This document shows positions 34,401 to 42,083 of a stretch of DNA of 64,000 nucleotides, piece by piece. Numbering within the stretch: position 1 is the first letter of the stretch; each line of letters starts with the position of its first letter. The DNA comes from JALYOC01 sp036675345 (GTDB taxonomy: Bacteria > Myxococcota > Myxococcia > Myxococcales > Myxococcaceae). A program made the translations under genes and the position numbers. The notes under the pieces are model-generated. The model saw nothing but the letters and a program-made list of their open reading frames with translations, made no database searches and was not told the DNA's origin. The stretch is taken from the NCBI GenBank assembly GCA_036675345.1, contig JAKFFE010000024.1, forward strand, positions 21,043 through 85,042. Direction: 5' to 3'.

Positions 34401-36517
34401 AGAACGATCCCCCGGACGCGGTCAACGATGCGTTCACGGTGCTGGAGGACGCCCCGGTCACCGTGCTGGACGTGCTCGGGAACGACACCGCCGCCCCCGA
34501 CGTGGGCGAGACCTTGACCATCACCGGCGTGGCCGCGGCGCCCAACGGCACCGTCACCACCGATGGTTCGACCCTCAGCTTCCGCCCGGCGGCGAACTTC
34601 TCCGGCAGCTCCGTCTTCACCTACACGGTCAACGACGGCAGCGGCGGGACGGACACCGCCACGGTGACTGTCACCGTCACCCCGGCCAACGATCCCCCGG
34701 ATGCGGTGGACGACAGCTTCTCCGTTCCCCAGTACTCGGGCGCCACCGTCCTGGCGGTGCTGGGCAACGACACCGTGGCCCCGGATCTGGGAGAGACGCT
34801 GCTGATCACCAGCTTCGTGGCTCCCGCCAACGGCACGGTGGTCCTCACCGGCGGTGGCAGCGGGCTGACCTACCGGCCGGCCACCAACTACACCGGTCCG
34901 GACTCCTTCAGCTACACGGTCTCCGACGGGCAGGGGGGCTCGGACACCGCCCAGGTGACGGTCAACGTCACCCCGGTGGATGTCACCCCGGTGGCCACCA
35001 ACGACACCGCCACCTTGTCCGAGGACAGCACCCTGACGGTGGACGTCCTGGCCAACGACACCGGCACCGGCAACACCCCGCTCACGGTGGTGGTGGAGAC
35101 CGCGCCCACCCATGGTTCGGCGGTGGTCCAGCCGGACAACCAGGTGCTCTACACCCCGGAGGCCAACTACAACGGGGCGGACTCCTTCACCTACCGGATC
35201 ACCGACGCGGACTCGGACACGGTGACCGCCACCGTGACCCTGACCATCACCCCGGCCAATGATCTTCCGGTCGCGGTCGCGGACCAGGCCACCACCGAGG
35301 AGGACGTGTCGGTCCGGATCGCGGTCCAGGCCAATGACACCGGAGCCGTCGATCTCCCGGTCACCCTCGCCGTGGTCACCAACCCGGCCAACGGCACCAC
35401 CACCGTGGAGGCGGATGGCGCCATCACCTACGCCCCCAACGCCAACTACTCGGGGACCGACACCGTCACCTATCGGCTCACCGACGGGCAGGCGGACGTG
35501 TCCGAGGCGGTGGTCACGGTCACCGTGACCCCGGTCAACGACAACCCGGTGGCGGTGGGCGACGCGGCCTCGACCCGCGCCGGAGACAGCATCACCATCA
35601 ACGTGGTCGCCAACGACACCGACGTGGACGCGGATACCCTCACCGTGGACGCGGTGGTCCCCTCCGCCAAGGCCACCACCACCATCGTCGGCAACCAGGT
35701 GGTCTACGTCCCCAAGGCCGGGCAGGTGGGCAGCGACACCTTCCAGTACACGGTGGTCGACGGGCAGGGAGGCACCGCCACTGCCACCGTCACCGTGGGT
35801 GTGGGGATCGACAGCGACGACGACGGTCTGGTGGATCTGGACGAGGCCGCGGCCGGTACCGATCCCTTCAATCAGGACACCGACGGGGATCAGATCCTGG
35901 ATGGCCCGGAGGTGAACGTGGTCGGCACCGACGTGCTGGACGACGACTCGGACAACGACGGCCTGCTGGACGGAAACGAGGACGAGAACCGCAACGGCGT
36001 GCTGGACACCGGTGAGACCGACCCGATGGTGGCGGACACCGACCAGGACGGACTGCAGGACGGCACCGAGCTGGGCCTGGCCAGGGCCCAGGGGTCCGAC
36101 ACGCTGGCCTCCGCCTTCCTCCCGGACCTGGACCCGTCTACCACCAGCGATCCCCGCAACCCGGACACCGACAACGGTGGCCTGGAGGACGGCGAGGAGG
36201 ACTCCAACCACAACGGCCGGGTGGATCCCGGCGAGACCAGCCCGCTCCACGCCACCGATGATCGGCCGGCGGATGCGGACACCGACGGGGACGGGGTGCC
36301 GGACGCCACCGACAACTGTCTGGGCATCGCCAACGTCGGTCAGGCCGACGAGGACGCAGATGGGGTCGGCGACGTGTGCGACCTGGCAGATCAGACGGGC
36401 TGCGGCGGCTGTGCCTCCGGGGGCCAGGAGGGTTCGCCCGGGCCTACCGCGCTGATCGTCCTGATGGCCCTGCTGCTGGCGGTGGCGCGCGGCCACCACC
36501 GGCTGGTCCGGCGGTAG
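28484..36517 (+). CDS. giant surface protein with 21 Ig/cadherin-like domains and MYXO-CTERM tail
   Basis: A 2677-residue protein. Residues 1-20 are a lipoprotein-type signal (VALAAGC). From about residue 46 there are 18 domains in three copies of a six-domain block: A about 121 residues, B 130, C 133, D 130 (all ending VNDAPVN or similar), then E 95 and F about 100 (tandem-95 type, with YxPxxNFxGTDSFxYTxSDGNGG). Unit 1 is 46-755, unit 2 756-1465, unit 3 1466-2170. Three more 95-residue domains follow to about 2442. Residues 2443-2638 are Asp/Asn-rich thrombospondin-3-like repeats, probably Ca-binding. GCGGC (2639-2643), a hydrophobic helix and a basic end form a MYXO-CTERM signal. Likely an adhesin or surface fibre; the frame upstream of 28484 is noncoding. 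Confidence 0.9.
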   Translation: MIKALRFSAALVTVALAAGCGEAGNPEPAQTVGMVRSGLGIPPTTSVPLELSVNEDSPLFITGGNAITVADPDSPILNVQIIVTNGVFVPGTDPDVVISGSGTFSVALTGSPAAINNALSSSRYSPALDFFGDAQFQITANDSDGNVSATGVMTIHVLPFNDPPTNIVPTGVQAATEDVPRTFPLPVNDVDLGSEPIVITLTASNGTVMTLPTTSGLTFLNASDGNNDPAMHFQGLLPDVNAALNGLTVTPALNYIGNSTVVIKSEDLGKTGAGEPGADTDTVTLFWAAVNDAPVNAFPVAQTVVEDSSLTFSAANANGLSTSDVDVTTALLQITLEANGGTLNLGNPGMVSFNSGDGAGDALMTFTGTQVAVNAALNGTVFTPFPNFAGTATVKMISLDLGNSGSGGARKDEDIVTVNVTGLNDAPVNTVPGTQTTNEDVARAFSSSNGNLITVADVDAPTLQVSLTVTNGTLTLAGTTGLSFQSGDGNSDPSMVFTGAVGSLNGALNGLTFRPTANFFGSATLEVRTSDLGASGSGGPFEDVDSIQITIASVNDLPDAVNDTLVLLEDSGSTNVPVLTNDGFAPDPGETLTITSATQGANGSTTFSALGVTYQPNPHFNGTDSFSYTISDGNGGEDTATVLVTVTSVNDNPEAVADTVTLQQNSGANTLSVLSNDSFAPDLGETLTITAVSAPDPLASGSVVIGTGGRNLVFTPVDGYVGPVTFTYTVSDGNGGTDTAVVTLTVVAVNNAPVNTLPPPPRTVEDTQLVFSTTVGNPISVTDANSGTLTVQISVTNGTFTLGAVTGLTVSGNNSALVTAQGTLAALNNGLNNSRYQPTPNFNGESSLTLTSSDSTGETTTNSLLINVDAVNDSPVNTLPTTVQAGIEDEPKTFTSILVSDVDVGAATLSVTLTADNETVITLPTTSGLVFVAPADGVDDATMTFVGPLTAVNTALNGLTVTPKLNFIGTSTLVLTTNDLGNSGVPGSPARQDTDTLNFAWGAVNDAPVNAVPPAQATIEETPLTLSSAAGNGLSASDVDVSGGLLQMTLNTAGGVLTLGSSTGLSFSAGDGSSDSTMTFRGTLATLNAALDSVVFTPNANFDGAASVTLITNDLGNSGNGGARQDTDTVTINVAGVNDAPVFTTPGAQVTNEDVARVFSTGNGNLLTVADVDAPTLQISLAGINGTLTLGGKAGLTFQAGDGTADATMVFTGAVAALNTALNGLSFAPTANYNGPASLELLVTDLGATGSGGSKSDPRTVAITVTSVNDVPDATNDSLTVAEDDGAIPLGVLGNDSIAPDSGETLVVTAATQGTNGATTFTASGVTYQPNANFNGTDSFSYTVSDGNGGVDTATVVVTVTAVNDRPTAGNDNATVLQNSVANLIHVLNNDSAAPDLGETLSLVSVVTAPANGTAFINGNSISYNPTAAYSGPDLLTYLVSDGNGGTAEGTVTIDVVAVNTQPVNTLPTNQQTIEDIALFFSSAGGNPISVADANNPALTVQIAVTNGVFKLGGTTGLTTVSGDNTANVTAGGQITALNTALNNARFIPALNYSGQATLQIISSDSNGESKTDVLNLVVTAVNDPPVNTGLSPSVTGLEDTPRTFASFSITDADVGAAQLSVSLTSSNGTRIGLSSTDGINFAPGSTDTVMSFTGPLPRVNAAINGLTVTPPPDFIGSSTLQIVTSDLGSNGSGGERVDSDSVNIQWNSDNDAPLNAVPGPQAMLEEGLLVFSSSSGNALSVSDVDMGAGLARVTLTATNGRLFLGNPGAVTMVTGTGTNETTMAFTGTLAAVNTALDGTSYAPNVNFVGAATLTVLTSDLGNTGGTAKLDTDVIAITVNGVNDAPVNSIPGDQFLNEDTSLQFSTANGNRVNVADVDAASLQVTLSSANGTVALGTKTGLTFQAGTGVAATTMTFTGPLASLATALNTLVFVPTPNFQGLGSVTVLTRDLGATGAGIAEQDEDTISILVAPQNDPPDAVNDAFTVLEDAPVTVLDVLGNDTAAPDVGETLTITGVAAAPNGTVTTDGSTLSFRPAANFSGSSVFTYTVNDGSGGTDTATVTVTVTPANDPPDAVDDSFSVPQYSGATVLAVLGNDTVAPDLGETLLITSFVAPANGTVVLTGGGSGLTYRPATNYTGPDSFSYTVSDGQGGSDTAQVTVNVTPVDVTPVATNDTATLSEDSTLTVDVLANDTGTGNTPLTVVVETAPTHGSAVVQPDNQVLYTPEANYNGADSFTYRITDADSDTVTATVTLTITPANDLPVAVADQATTEEDVSVRIAVQANDTGAVDLPVTLAVVTNPANGTTTVEADGAITYAPNANYSGTDTVTYRLTDGQADVSEAVVTVTVTPVNDNPVAVGDAASTRAGDSITINVVANDTDVDADTLTVDAVVPSAKATTTIVGNQVVYVPKAGQVGSDTFQYTVVDGQGGTATATVTVGVGIDSDDDGLVDLDEAAAGTDPFNQDTDGDQILDGPEVNVVGTDVLDDDSDNDGLLDGNEDENRNGVLDTGETDPMVADTDQDGLQDGTELGLARAQGSDTLASAFLPDLDPSTTSDPRNPDTDNGGLEDGEEDSNHNGRVDPGETSPLHATDDRPADADTDGDGVPDATDNCLGIANVGQADEDADGVGDVCDLADQTGCGGCASGGQEGSPGPTALIVLMALLLAVARGHHRLVRR
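28619..34993 (+). repeat. three tandem copies of a 2.1-kb coding super-repeat
   Basis: Units at 28619-30748, 30749-32878 and 32879-34993. Measured between the equivalent ED motifs of domain A (codons at 28649, 30779 and 32909), the first two periods are both exactly 2130 bases (710 codons). Each unit has the domain order A-B-C-D-E-F. Units differ at many codons, so the duplications are old or diversified. Confidence 0.9.
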
Positions 36518-36567
36518 CGGCCTGCGCCGAGGCGCCCCGGAATCCTCCGGGGTGCCTCAGCCGCTAC
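36514..36567. terminator. strong bidirectional terminator between the giant gene and the K+ channel gene
   Basis: A nested inverted repeat: outer arms GTAGCGGC (36514-36521) and GCCGCTAC (36560-36567), inner arms of 13 bp (36529-36541 with 36546-36558, one G-U pair) around a 4-base loop. Both stop codons lie in the outer arms. It serves two convergent genes. Confidence 0.7.
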
Positions 36568-37391
36568 AGCTTCTCCCCGCAGTACTTGCAGTGGACCGCG
36601 TCGGGGGAGTGTCCGCCCAGCCCGCAGGACGGGCAGGCCTGGGTGCTGACCCCGCCGCGGGTGGCGGCGGCCAGCTCCACCGAGACGATGCCGGTGGGCA
36701 CCGCCAGCACCGCGTAGCCCAGCACCATCAGCAGCGAGGCCAGGAACTGGCCGGTCACCGAGCGGGGGGCGATGTCCCCGTAGCCGACGGTGGTCATGGT
36801 CACCACCGCCCAGTACATCCCGCGGGGGATGCTGTCGAAGCCGGTGGCCGGGCCCTCCACCAGGTACATCAGCGCGCCCATCATCACCACCACCGAGCCC
36901 ACCGCGGTGAGGAACACGGTGATCTTGTAGCGGCTGCGCGCCAGCGCGGTGGCCAGGATCTCTCCTTGCCCCACGAAGTTCGCCAGCTTCAGCACCCGGA
37001 ACACCCGCAGCAGCCGCAGCACCCGGACCACCAGGAAGGAGTGGGCCCCGGGCACCATCACGCTCAAGAAGGTGGGGACGATCGCCAGCAGATCCACCAC
37101 CCCGAAGAAGCTGCGGGCGTACTGCCAGGGGCGCTTCACCGAGATCAGCCGCAGCAGGTACTCGACGGTGAAGATCCCGGTGAAGGCCCACTCCGCCATC
37201 CGCAGCTCGTCCCGGTACTCGGCGCGGTACTGCGGCACGCTTTCCAGGCAAACCGCCGCGATGCTGAGGACGATCAGCGCCAGCAGCCCCACGTCGAAGG
37301 CCTTGCCGGCGGGGGTGTCCGCCTCGAAGACGATCTCATGCAGGCGGGCCCTGAAGGCCGACATTCCAGACGGGTCCCGCGGTGCGGTCAT
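36564..37391 (-). CDS. voltage-gated potassium channel with C-terminal zinc ribbon
   Basis: A 275-residue six-transmembrane ion channel. The S4 helix has Arg every third residue (VVRVLRLLRVFRVLKL), and the pore loop carries the K+ selectivity filter TMTTVGYGD. S1 to S3 are at about residues 35-130 and S5-pore-S6 at about 155-240. After S6 there is a short cytoplasmic domain with CPSCG...CKYCG, a rubredoxin-like zinc ribbon. The ribbon may sense metal or redox state or help tetramer assembly, which is inference. ATG at 37391. Confidence 0.92.
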   Translation of the reverse strand: MTAPRDPSGMSAFRARLHEIVFEADTPAGKAFDVGLLALIVLSIAAVCLESVPQYRAEYRDELRMAEWAFTGIFTVEYLLRLISVKRPWQYARSFFGVVDLLAIVPTFLSVMVPGAHSFLVVRVLRLLRVFRVLKLANFVGQGEILATALARSRYKITVFLTAVGSVVVMMGALMYLVEGPATGFDSIPRGMYWAVVTMTTVGYGDIAPRSVTGQFLASLLMVLGYAVLAVPTGIVSVELAAATRGGVSTQACPSCGLGGHSPDAVHCKYCGEKL

Positions 37392-37431
37392 GGACCGCCG
37401 ACTCTACCCGGCTCCTGAGGGGGCGCGCTGC

Positions 37432-38337
37432 CTAGCTGACCACCGGGCCGCCCGGGGCGCCGTGGCCGCCGCGCACCTGGCGCATCGCCTCCTTCAGGTA
37501 GGAGGTCAGGTCCTGGCCTTCGATCATGAACCGCTGGTTGGGCCGGTCGAAGTAGCCCTGCTCGTAGGCGGTCTCGATCAGGTGCGCCTGCTGCTCGGGG
37601 CCCAGCTCGTCCCAGGGCTTTCCGGCCAGCACATCTTCCTCGAACTCGTAGGCGCCCGAACCCTGGGTGCCCTGGTCCTGGAGCGACTCCTTGATGTAGT
37701 CGATCCCCCCGTGCTGGAACTGCCACAGGTGGGCGGCCTCGTGGATCAGGTCGTCCGGGCGGACCTGGCCGGTGGCGTCATCCAGCCGCCCCTCCGGCAC
37801 CAGGATGGTGTTGCCCAGCACCAGGGGCCGGTCGTCCCGGTTGAAGAGGCCAATGTCCCCCTCCCGGACCACCACCTTGTCGTAGTCGATGCTGTCTCCG
37901 TAGACCGCGCGCAGCGCCGACTTCTCCTCGGCAGTCAGCCCCCGCTCGGGCGCCTTGACCTGACCCAGGTCCTGCAGCTTGCGCAGCTCCTCGTTGCCGA
38001 TGTCCCCCGGCAGCGCCTCCAGCGCCGCGAAGAGACCGTCCGCCCCCTTCTCGATGATCTGGTCCTTGATCCCGTCCAGGAGCTTCCCGAAGGCGCCCTT
38101 GATGTCGTCCACGCTGGGCAGATCGATGTCCGGCCAGGGGATCTTGGGGAGGTCGAGGTCGATGTCCGGAAGCCCGAACCCCAGGCGCTGGGCAACCTGC
38201 GGCTGGGCCGAGGACCGGGCGGAGAAGGAATCTCCGACCGCCCGGGTCACCTGATTGGAGGCGGGGGTCGCCGTCGGCTCACGCGGCTTCTCGACGACGG
38301 GCGGGGTGACGGGGCGCAGCGAGGTCAGCTTGGACAT
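37432..38337 (-). CDS. HExxH putative metallopeptidase, DUF4157/vgr-related type
   Basis: A 301-residue soluble protein without a signal peptide. Residues 1-130 are Pro-rich and helical, including a repeated PDIDLDLPKIPWPDIDLPS segment. The core (about 134-215) reads GLTAEEKSALRAVYGDSIDYDKVVV, then DDLIHEAAHLWQFQ, a zincin HExxH at H199-E200-H203. This resembles the 'vgr-related'/DUF4157 proteins often associated with contractile injection or type VI systems (recalled, not searched). No such system is visible in this window. GGAGGA precedes the ATG on the minus strand. Confidence 0.7.
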   Translation of the reverse strand: MSKLTSLRPVTPPVVEKPREPTATPASNQVTRAVGDSFSARSSAQPQVAQRLGFGLPDIDLDLPKIPWPDIDLPSVDDIKGAFGKLLDGIKDQIIEKGADGLFAALEALPGDIGNEELRKLQDLGQVKAPERGLTAEEKSALRAVYGDSIDYDKVVVREGDIGLFNRDDRPLVLGNTILVPEGRLDDATGQVRPDDLIHEAAHLWQFQHGGIDYIKESLQDQGTQGSGAYEFEEDVLAGKPWDELGPEQQAHLIETAYEQGYFDRPNQRFMIEGQDLTSYLKEAMRQVRGGHGAPGGPVVS

Positions 38338-38419
38338 GGAAAAATCCTCCGGAAGGATTCTCCGCCAGAAGCCCCCCGGGTTGCGAATGCCCGGTGTCAG
38401 AAAATCTTACAAAGGCGGC

Positions 38420-39490
38420 TCAGACCAGCCCGGCGGCCAGGAGATCCTGCACATCCAGCAGCCCCACCGGCCGGCCCTCGGCGTCCACCACCGGCAGCTG
38501 GTCCACCCGAGCCTCGCGCATCCGGGTGGCCGCGCCCAGCACCAGCTCCTCGGGGAGCACGAAGCGGGGGTGACGGCCCATCACCTCGCCCACGGTGACG
38601 TCGAAGTGGGTGCGGCCCTGCTCCACCAGCCGGCGCAGGTCCCCGTCGGTGAAGATCCCGACCAGGCGGCCCGAGGCGTCCACCACGTTCGCCGCGCCCG
38701 GACGGCCGGGGGTGTTGGTCATCACCACCACCACCTCGGAGAGGGAGGCGGACTCGCTGACCACCGGGTTGGCCTCCCCGGAGCGCATCACCTCGTAGAC
38801 CCGCATCACCGCCCGGCCGATCTTCCCCCCGGGGTGGAAGAGCGCGTACTCGGCGGTGGTGAACTGCCGCCGCTTGAGCAGGGTCATGGTCAACGCATCG
38901 CCAATCGCGTGCAGCGCGGCGGTGGAGGCGGTGGGGACCAGGCCCATCGGGCAGGCCTCGTCGATCCGGCCGATGTCCAGCACCAAGTCCGCGCCCTTGG
39001 CCAGCGCCGAGTTCGGATCGCCGGTGATGGCGATGATCTTCGCCCCCAGCCGCCGCAGCGCGGGCAGCAGCCGGATGATCTCCTCCGAGGCCCCGCTGTT
39101 GGAGAGGGCCAGCACCACGTCCCCGCGGGAGACCCGGCCCAGATCCCCGTGCACCGCCTCCGCCGGGTGCAGGTACACCGAGCGCACCCCGGTGGAGGCC
39201 AGGGTGGCGGACAGCTTCTGGGCAATGAACCCCGGCTTGCCGATCCCGGTGACCACGATGTGCCCGGTGCAGGCCGCCATCAGGTCCAGCGCCAGGAGGA
39301 AGCCCTCCCCCAGCCGGTCCTGCAGTCCCATCACCGCGCGCGCCTCGGCGGCCAGCACGGTCCGGGCGTACTCCAGCTCGTCGGTCAGCTCGGGCGCGGG
39401 CGCGCGACGCCGGGTGCGGGGTTCCTTCACTTCGGGGGCCTTGACGACACGGAGCTTGGGAGGAGCCACCCGCCGGGGAGATCGAGCCAT
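38420..39490 (-). CDS. kdsD: arabinose-5-phosphate isomerase KdsD (KpsF/GutQ family)
   Basis: Converts ribulose-5-phosphate to arabinose-5-phosphate for Kdo and lipopolysaccharide synthesis. The 356-residue protein has a basic 35-residue extension, a SIS domain (about 60-205) with VVTGIGKPGFIAQKLSATLASTG and LALSNSGASEEI, and two CBS domains (about 225-350: PVVSESASLSEVVVVM and PRFVLPEELVLGAATRM). The order and length match KdsD apart from the N-terminal extension. It is divergent from the TIG/BNR lipoprotein. Confidence 0.93.
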   Translation of the reverse strand: MARSPRRVAPPKLRVVKAPEVKEPRTRRRAPAPELTDELEYARTVLAAEARAVMGLQDRLGEGFLLALDLMAACTGHIVVTGIGKPGFIAQKLSATLASTGVRSVYLHPAEAVHGDLGRVSRGDVVLALSNSGASEEIIRLLPALRRLGAKIIAITGDPNSALAKGADLVLDIGRIDEACPMGLVPTASTAALHAIGDALTMTLLKRRQFTTAEYALFHPGGKIGRAVMRVYEVMRSGEANPVVSESASLSEVVVVMTNTPGRPGAANVVDASGRLVGIFTDGDLRRLVEQGRTHFDVTVGEVMGRHPRFVLPEELVLGAATRMREARVDQLPVVDAEGRPVGLLDVQDLLAAGLV

Positions 39491-39621
39491 GTGCGGCGGC
39501 TTCTACACCCCCCGGAGGCCGGCGCGCCAACTTGGGGAACGAAGCAGTCCCCCTTGCCCCCCACCCGGACAGGCGGTCGATTCTGTCCTAGTGTCCGTGC
39601 TTTCCGGCTTAGGATCCCTCG

Positions 39622-41937
39622 ATGAGACACCTGGCGATTCTCGGAGCGGTGCTCTGCGCCGCCGGTTGTGAACCCGCACCGAAGCTGACCGGGGTGGAAC
39701 CGGCGGAGGGGCCCACCAGCGGCGGGACCCAGATCATCCTCCGCGGCGCCAACCTCTCTTCGGTGGATCGGGTGGAGCTCAACGGCGCCCTCCTCACCGG
39801 GCTGGAGGTGGTCAGCGATTCCGAACTGACGGCGGTGACGCCTCCAGGCACGGGGGTGGGGACCCTGGTGGCCCACTCCGCCGGGAGCCAGGGCACGCTG
39901 GAAGCTGCGTTCACCTACCTCTGGCCTCCGCGGCTGAGCGGGAGTTCTCCTCCCGAGGGCCCGACGGAACCGGGCACCATCTTCACCGTGGAAGGGACGA
40001 ATCTCCTGCAGGGCACGCGGGCCTGGGTGGGCGAGACGGAGTTGAGCGGGGTGGTGGTGAGCTCGGACGGGACCCGGTTGACCGGGGTGGCCGAGTCGGC
40101 GATCGCGGCGGGCTCCCAGCCGGTTCGGGTGGAGGGCGTCAATGGCACCTCCATTCGCCTGGACGCTTACCTGGCGCACGCGTGGAGCCGGCTGTCGATG
40201 GAGGGGATAGACGACGCCGGCTGGGTGGCGGACCTGGTCCGGCACCCGATCAGTGGGGTGGTCTACCTGTCGCTGGCCGAGCACGTCTTCCGCTCCCGGG
40301 ACAACGGCGAGACCTGGACGCGGCTGGAGACCGTCTCCATGCCCAGGGACCTGGCGTTGATCCCCTCTGAGCCGCAGACGGTGATCGTCGGGGGCTTCGG
40401 CTCCGTGCAGCGATCGGACGACCAGGGACAGACCTGGACCGCGGCGACGGTGGGGGTTGGCTCCTGGGAAAATCTGGTCCACCTCACCACCCGGGCAGGG
40501 CTGGTGTATGCCGGTTCAGGAACCACCGTCTATCGCAGCGCCGATGGCGGCCGCTCCTTCGTCCCGGTGGGGACGGTGCCGAACCAGATCTTTGCCCTCT
40601 CCCACGACCCGCAGGTCGGGGGGCTGTTGATGGTTGGCACCGCGGATGGGCTGCTGTGGAGCGCCGATGGGGGAGTGAGCTTCACCGCGTCCACGGGGCT
40701 CACCGGCCCGGTGGAGTTCGTCTCCGCGGAGGGCATCCCTTCCACGGTGTGGGCCAGCACCTACTCCGCGACCTACCTCTCAGAGGACGGCGGCCGCACC
40801 TTTACCGAGGTTGATCTGGGCCTCGGATCGTTCGGCGCTCACGCGGTCACCTACTGGCCCGGCTCGCCAGCCCGATGGGTGGTGGGGACCTTTGTCGGCA
40901 TCCTCGTTCGAGAGGTAGGCGCCGAGGGCTGGACGACCCAGTTCCCGGATCGAGCCCGTCGCCTGATCGTCGATGGGAACGGGAACCTGATGGTCGGGAC
41001 CTGGTCCGCGGGGGTGGTGCGCCACCCGCGCGACGGCGTCGGGCCCTCTCCCCGACTCAACCGGGGGCTGGGAGATCCGGACCTCTTCTCTGCCTTTGTG
41101 GATGGCACCGACGGACGCCTCTACGTGGGCAGTGGCTCGGGCGCGATCTGGAGCCGCACTCCCGAGGAAGCCAGCTGGCGTCTGGAGGCGCAGCTGGACT
41201 GGGCGCCGTACTTCCTGGGCGTCGCGCACCATGCCCACGGCAAGTCCCTGTATGCCGGTCAGAATGACCTCTGGCAGCTGGATGTCGGCGTCTCCGATGA
41301 ATGGACCCAGCCGCTCCTCTACGATGGCAGGGCGATCCTGGTCACCCCCACCGGAGATTCGGTCTACGCCACCCGCGGGGGCGGCGCCTGGCAACGCGAC
41401 GCGACGGGCGGGTGGGGATCGGCCACCCTCGGCGGCGGGGGCGCCGGGACGGCAGTCAAGCTGGCGCTGCTGGGAGACGACCTCTATGCCCTGGTCATGG
41501 CCAGCACCGGGTACAGCGAGTTCTCGGTGCAGCACCTGAGATCCGGCTCCTCCAGCTGGGACCCGGGGGGCCCCCCGCTGGAGATCACGACCAGCAGCGG
41601 GTGGAACACCTTCGCCGTCAGCAAGGGAGCCTATTTCGCGGGTCGAGGCGACCAGGTGTATCGCCTCCCCAAGGGAGGCACCGCCTGGACGTTGATCGAC
41701 CCCGAGGGATCGTTCATCCAGGTGGTCGCGGTGGATCCCTTCGATCCGGACGTGGTCTATGCCGCCGGATCCCGGATCCGGAGGAGCACCGACTCCGGAG
41801 CGACCTGGCAGGACGCCGATCAGGTGGTGGGCGGTTGGACGGGGACCCGGGCCCTGGCGCTGGATCCAGGCCGTCCGGGGCGCGTGTACTCGGTGATCGG
41901 CTCCAAGGTGATGTACTCGCAGACCGGTGGCAGGTGA
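39622..41937 (+). CDS. lipoprotein with two IPT/TIG domains and BNR-type propeller repeats
   Basis: A 771-residue exported protein. The lipobox is LCAAGC with C16 lipidated. Residues about 20-97 and 100-185 are IPT/TIG Ig-like domains (GVEPAEGPTSGGTQIILRGANLSSV, GSSPPEGPTEPGTIFTVEGTNLL). Residues about 190-770 hold many BNR/Asp-box repeats of the S-x-D-x-G-x-T-W type (FRSRDNGETWTRL, QRSDDQGQTWTAA, YLSEDGGRTFTEV, RRSTDSGATWQDA), i.e. one or two beta-propellers. It is a surface-exposed protein of unknown ligand. AGGA lies seven bases before the ATG. Confidence 0.88.
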   Translation: MRHLAILGAVLCAAGCEPAPKLTGVEPAEGPTSGGTQIILRGANLSSVDRVELNGALLTGLEVVSDSELTAVTPPGTGVGTLVAHSAGSQGTLEAAFTYLWPPRLSGSSPPEGPTEPGTIFTVEGTNLLQGTRAWVGETELSGVVVSSDGTRLTGVAESAIAAGSQPVRVEGVNGTSIRLDAYLAHAWSRLSMEGIDDAGWVADLVRHPISGVVYLSLAEHVFRSRDNGETWTRLETVSMPRDLALIPSEPQTVIVGGFGSVQRSDDQGQTWTAATVGVGSWENLVHLTTRAGLVYAGSGTTVYRSADGGRSFVPVGTVPNQIFALSHDPQVGGLLMVGTADGLLWSADGGVSFTASTGLTGPVEFVSAEGIPSTVWASTYSATYLSEDGGRTFTEVDLGLGSFGAHAVTYWPGSPARWVVGTFVGILVREVGAEGWTTQFPDRARRLIVDGNGNLMVGTWSAGVVRHPRDGVGPSPRLNRGLGDPDLFSAFVDGTDGRLYVGSGSGAIWSRTPEEASWRLEAQLDWAPYFLGVAHHAHGKSLYAGQNDLWQLDVGVSDEWTQPLLYDGRAILVTPTGDSVYATRGGGAWQRDATGGWGSATLGGGGAGTAVKLALLGDDLYALVMASTGYSEFSVQHLRSGSSSWDPGGPPLEITTSSGWNTFAVSKGAYFAGRGDQVYRLPKGGTAWTLIDPEGSFIQVVAVDPFDPDVVYAAGSRIRRSTDSGATWQDADQVVGGWTGTRALALDPGRPGRVYSVIGSKVMYSQTGGR

Positions 41938-41996
41938 GGGAGAGGGTCCTCCTCGCCTGGTAGGGCCCGCTCGCTCGGCCGCGGCCTTCGCCTGGC

Positions 41997-42024
41997 TTGA
42001 CCGGTGGGGGGCACTGCGGTTACT
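41997..42024 (+). promoter_or_regulatory. putative sigma-70 promoter of the transaldolase gene
   Basis: TTGACC at 41997-42002 and GTTACT at 42019-42024, with a 16-base spacer (17 if TTACTC is the -10 box). A start near 42031 would give a leader of about 53 bases with AGGGAGAAG before the ATG at 42084. Confidence 0.45.
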
Positions 42025-42083
42025 CGCTCGCGCGCCGCGACCGCCGGGCAACTTCGCCTGTGCGCGCGTCAGGGAGAAGATCC

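Noticed and set aside
33770..36499. Minus-strand frame of 909 codons opposite the end of the giant gene
   Set aside because: Same reason: antisense copy of the repeat and Asp-rich region.
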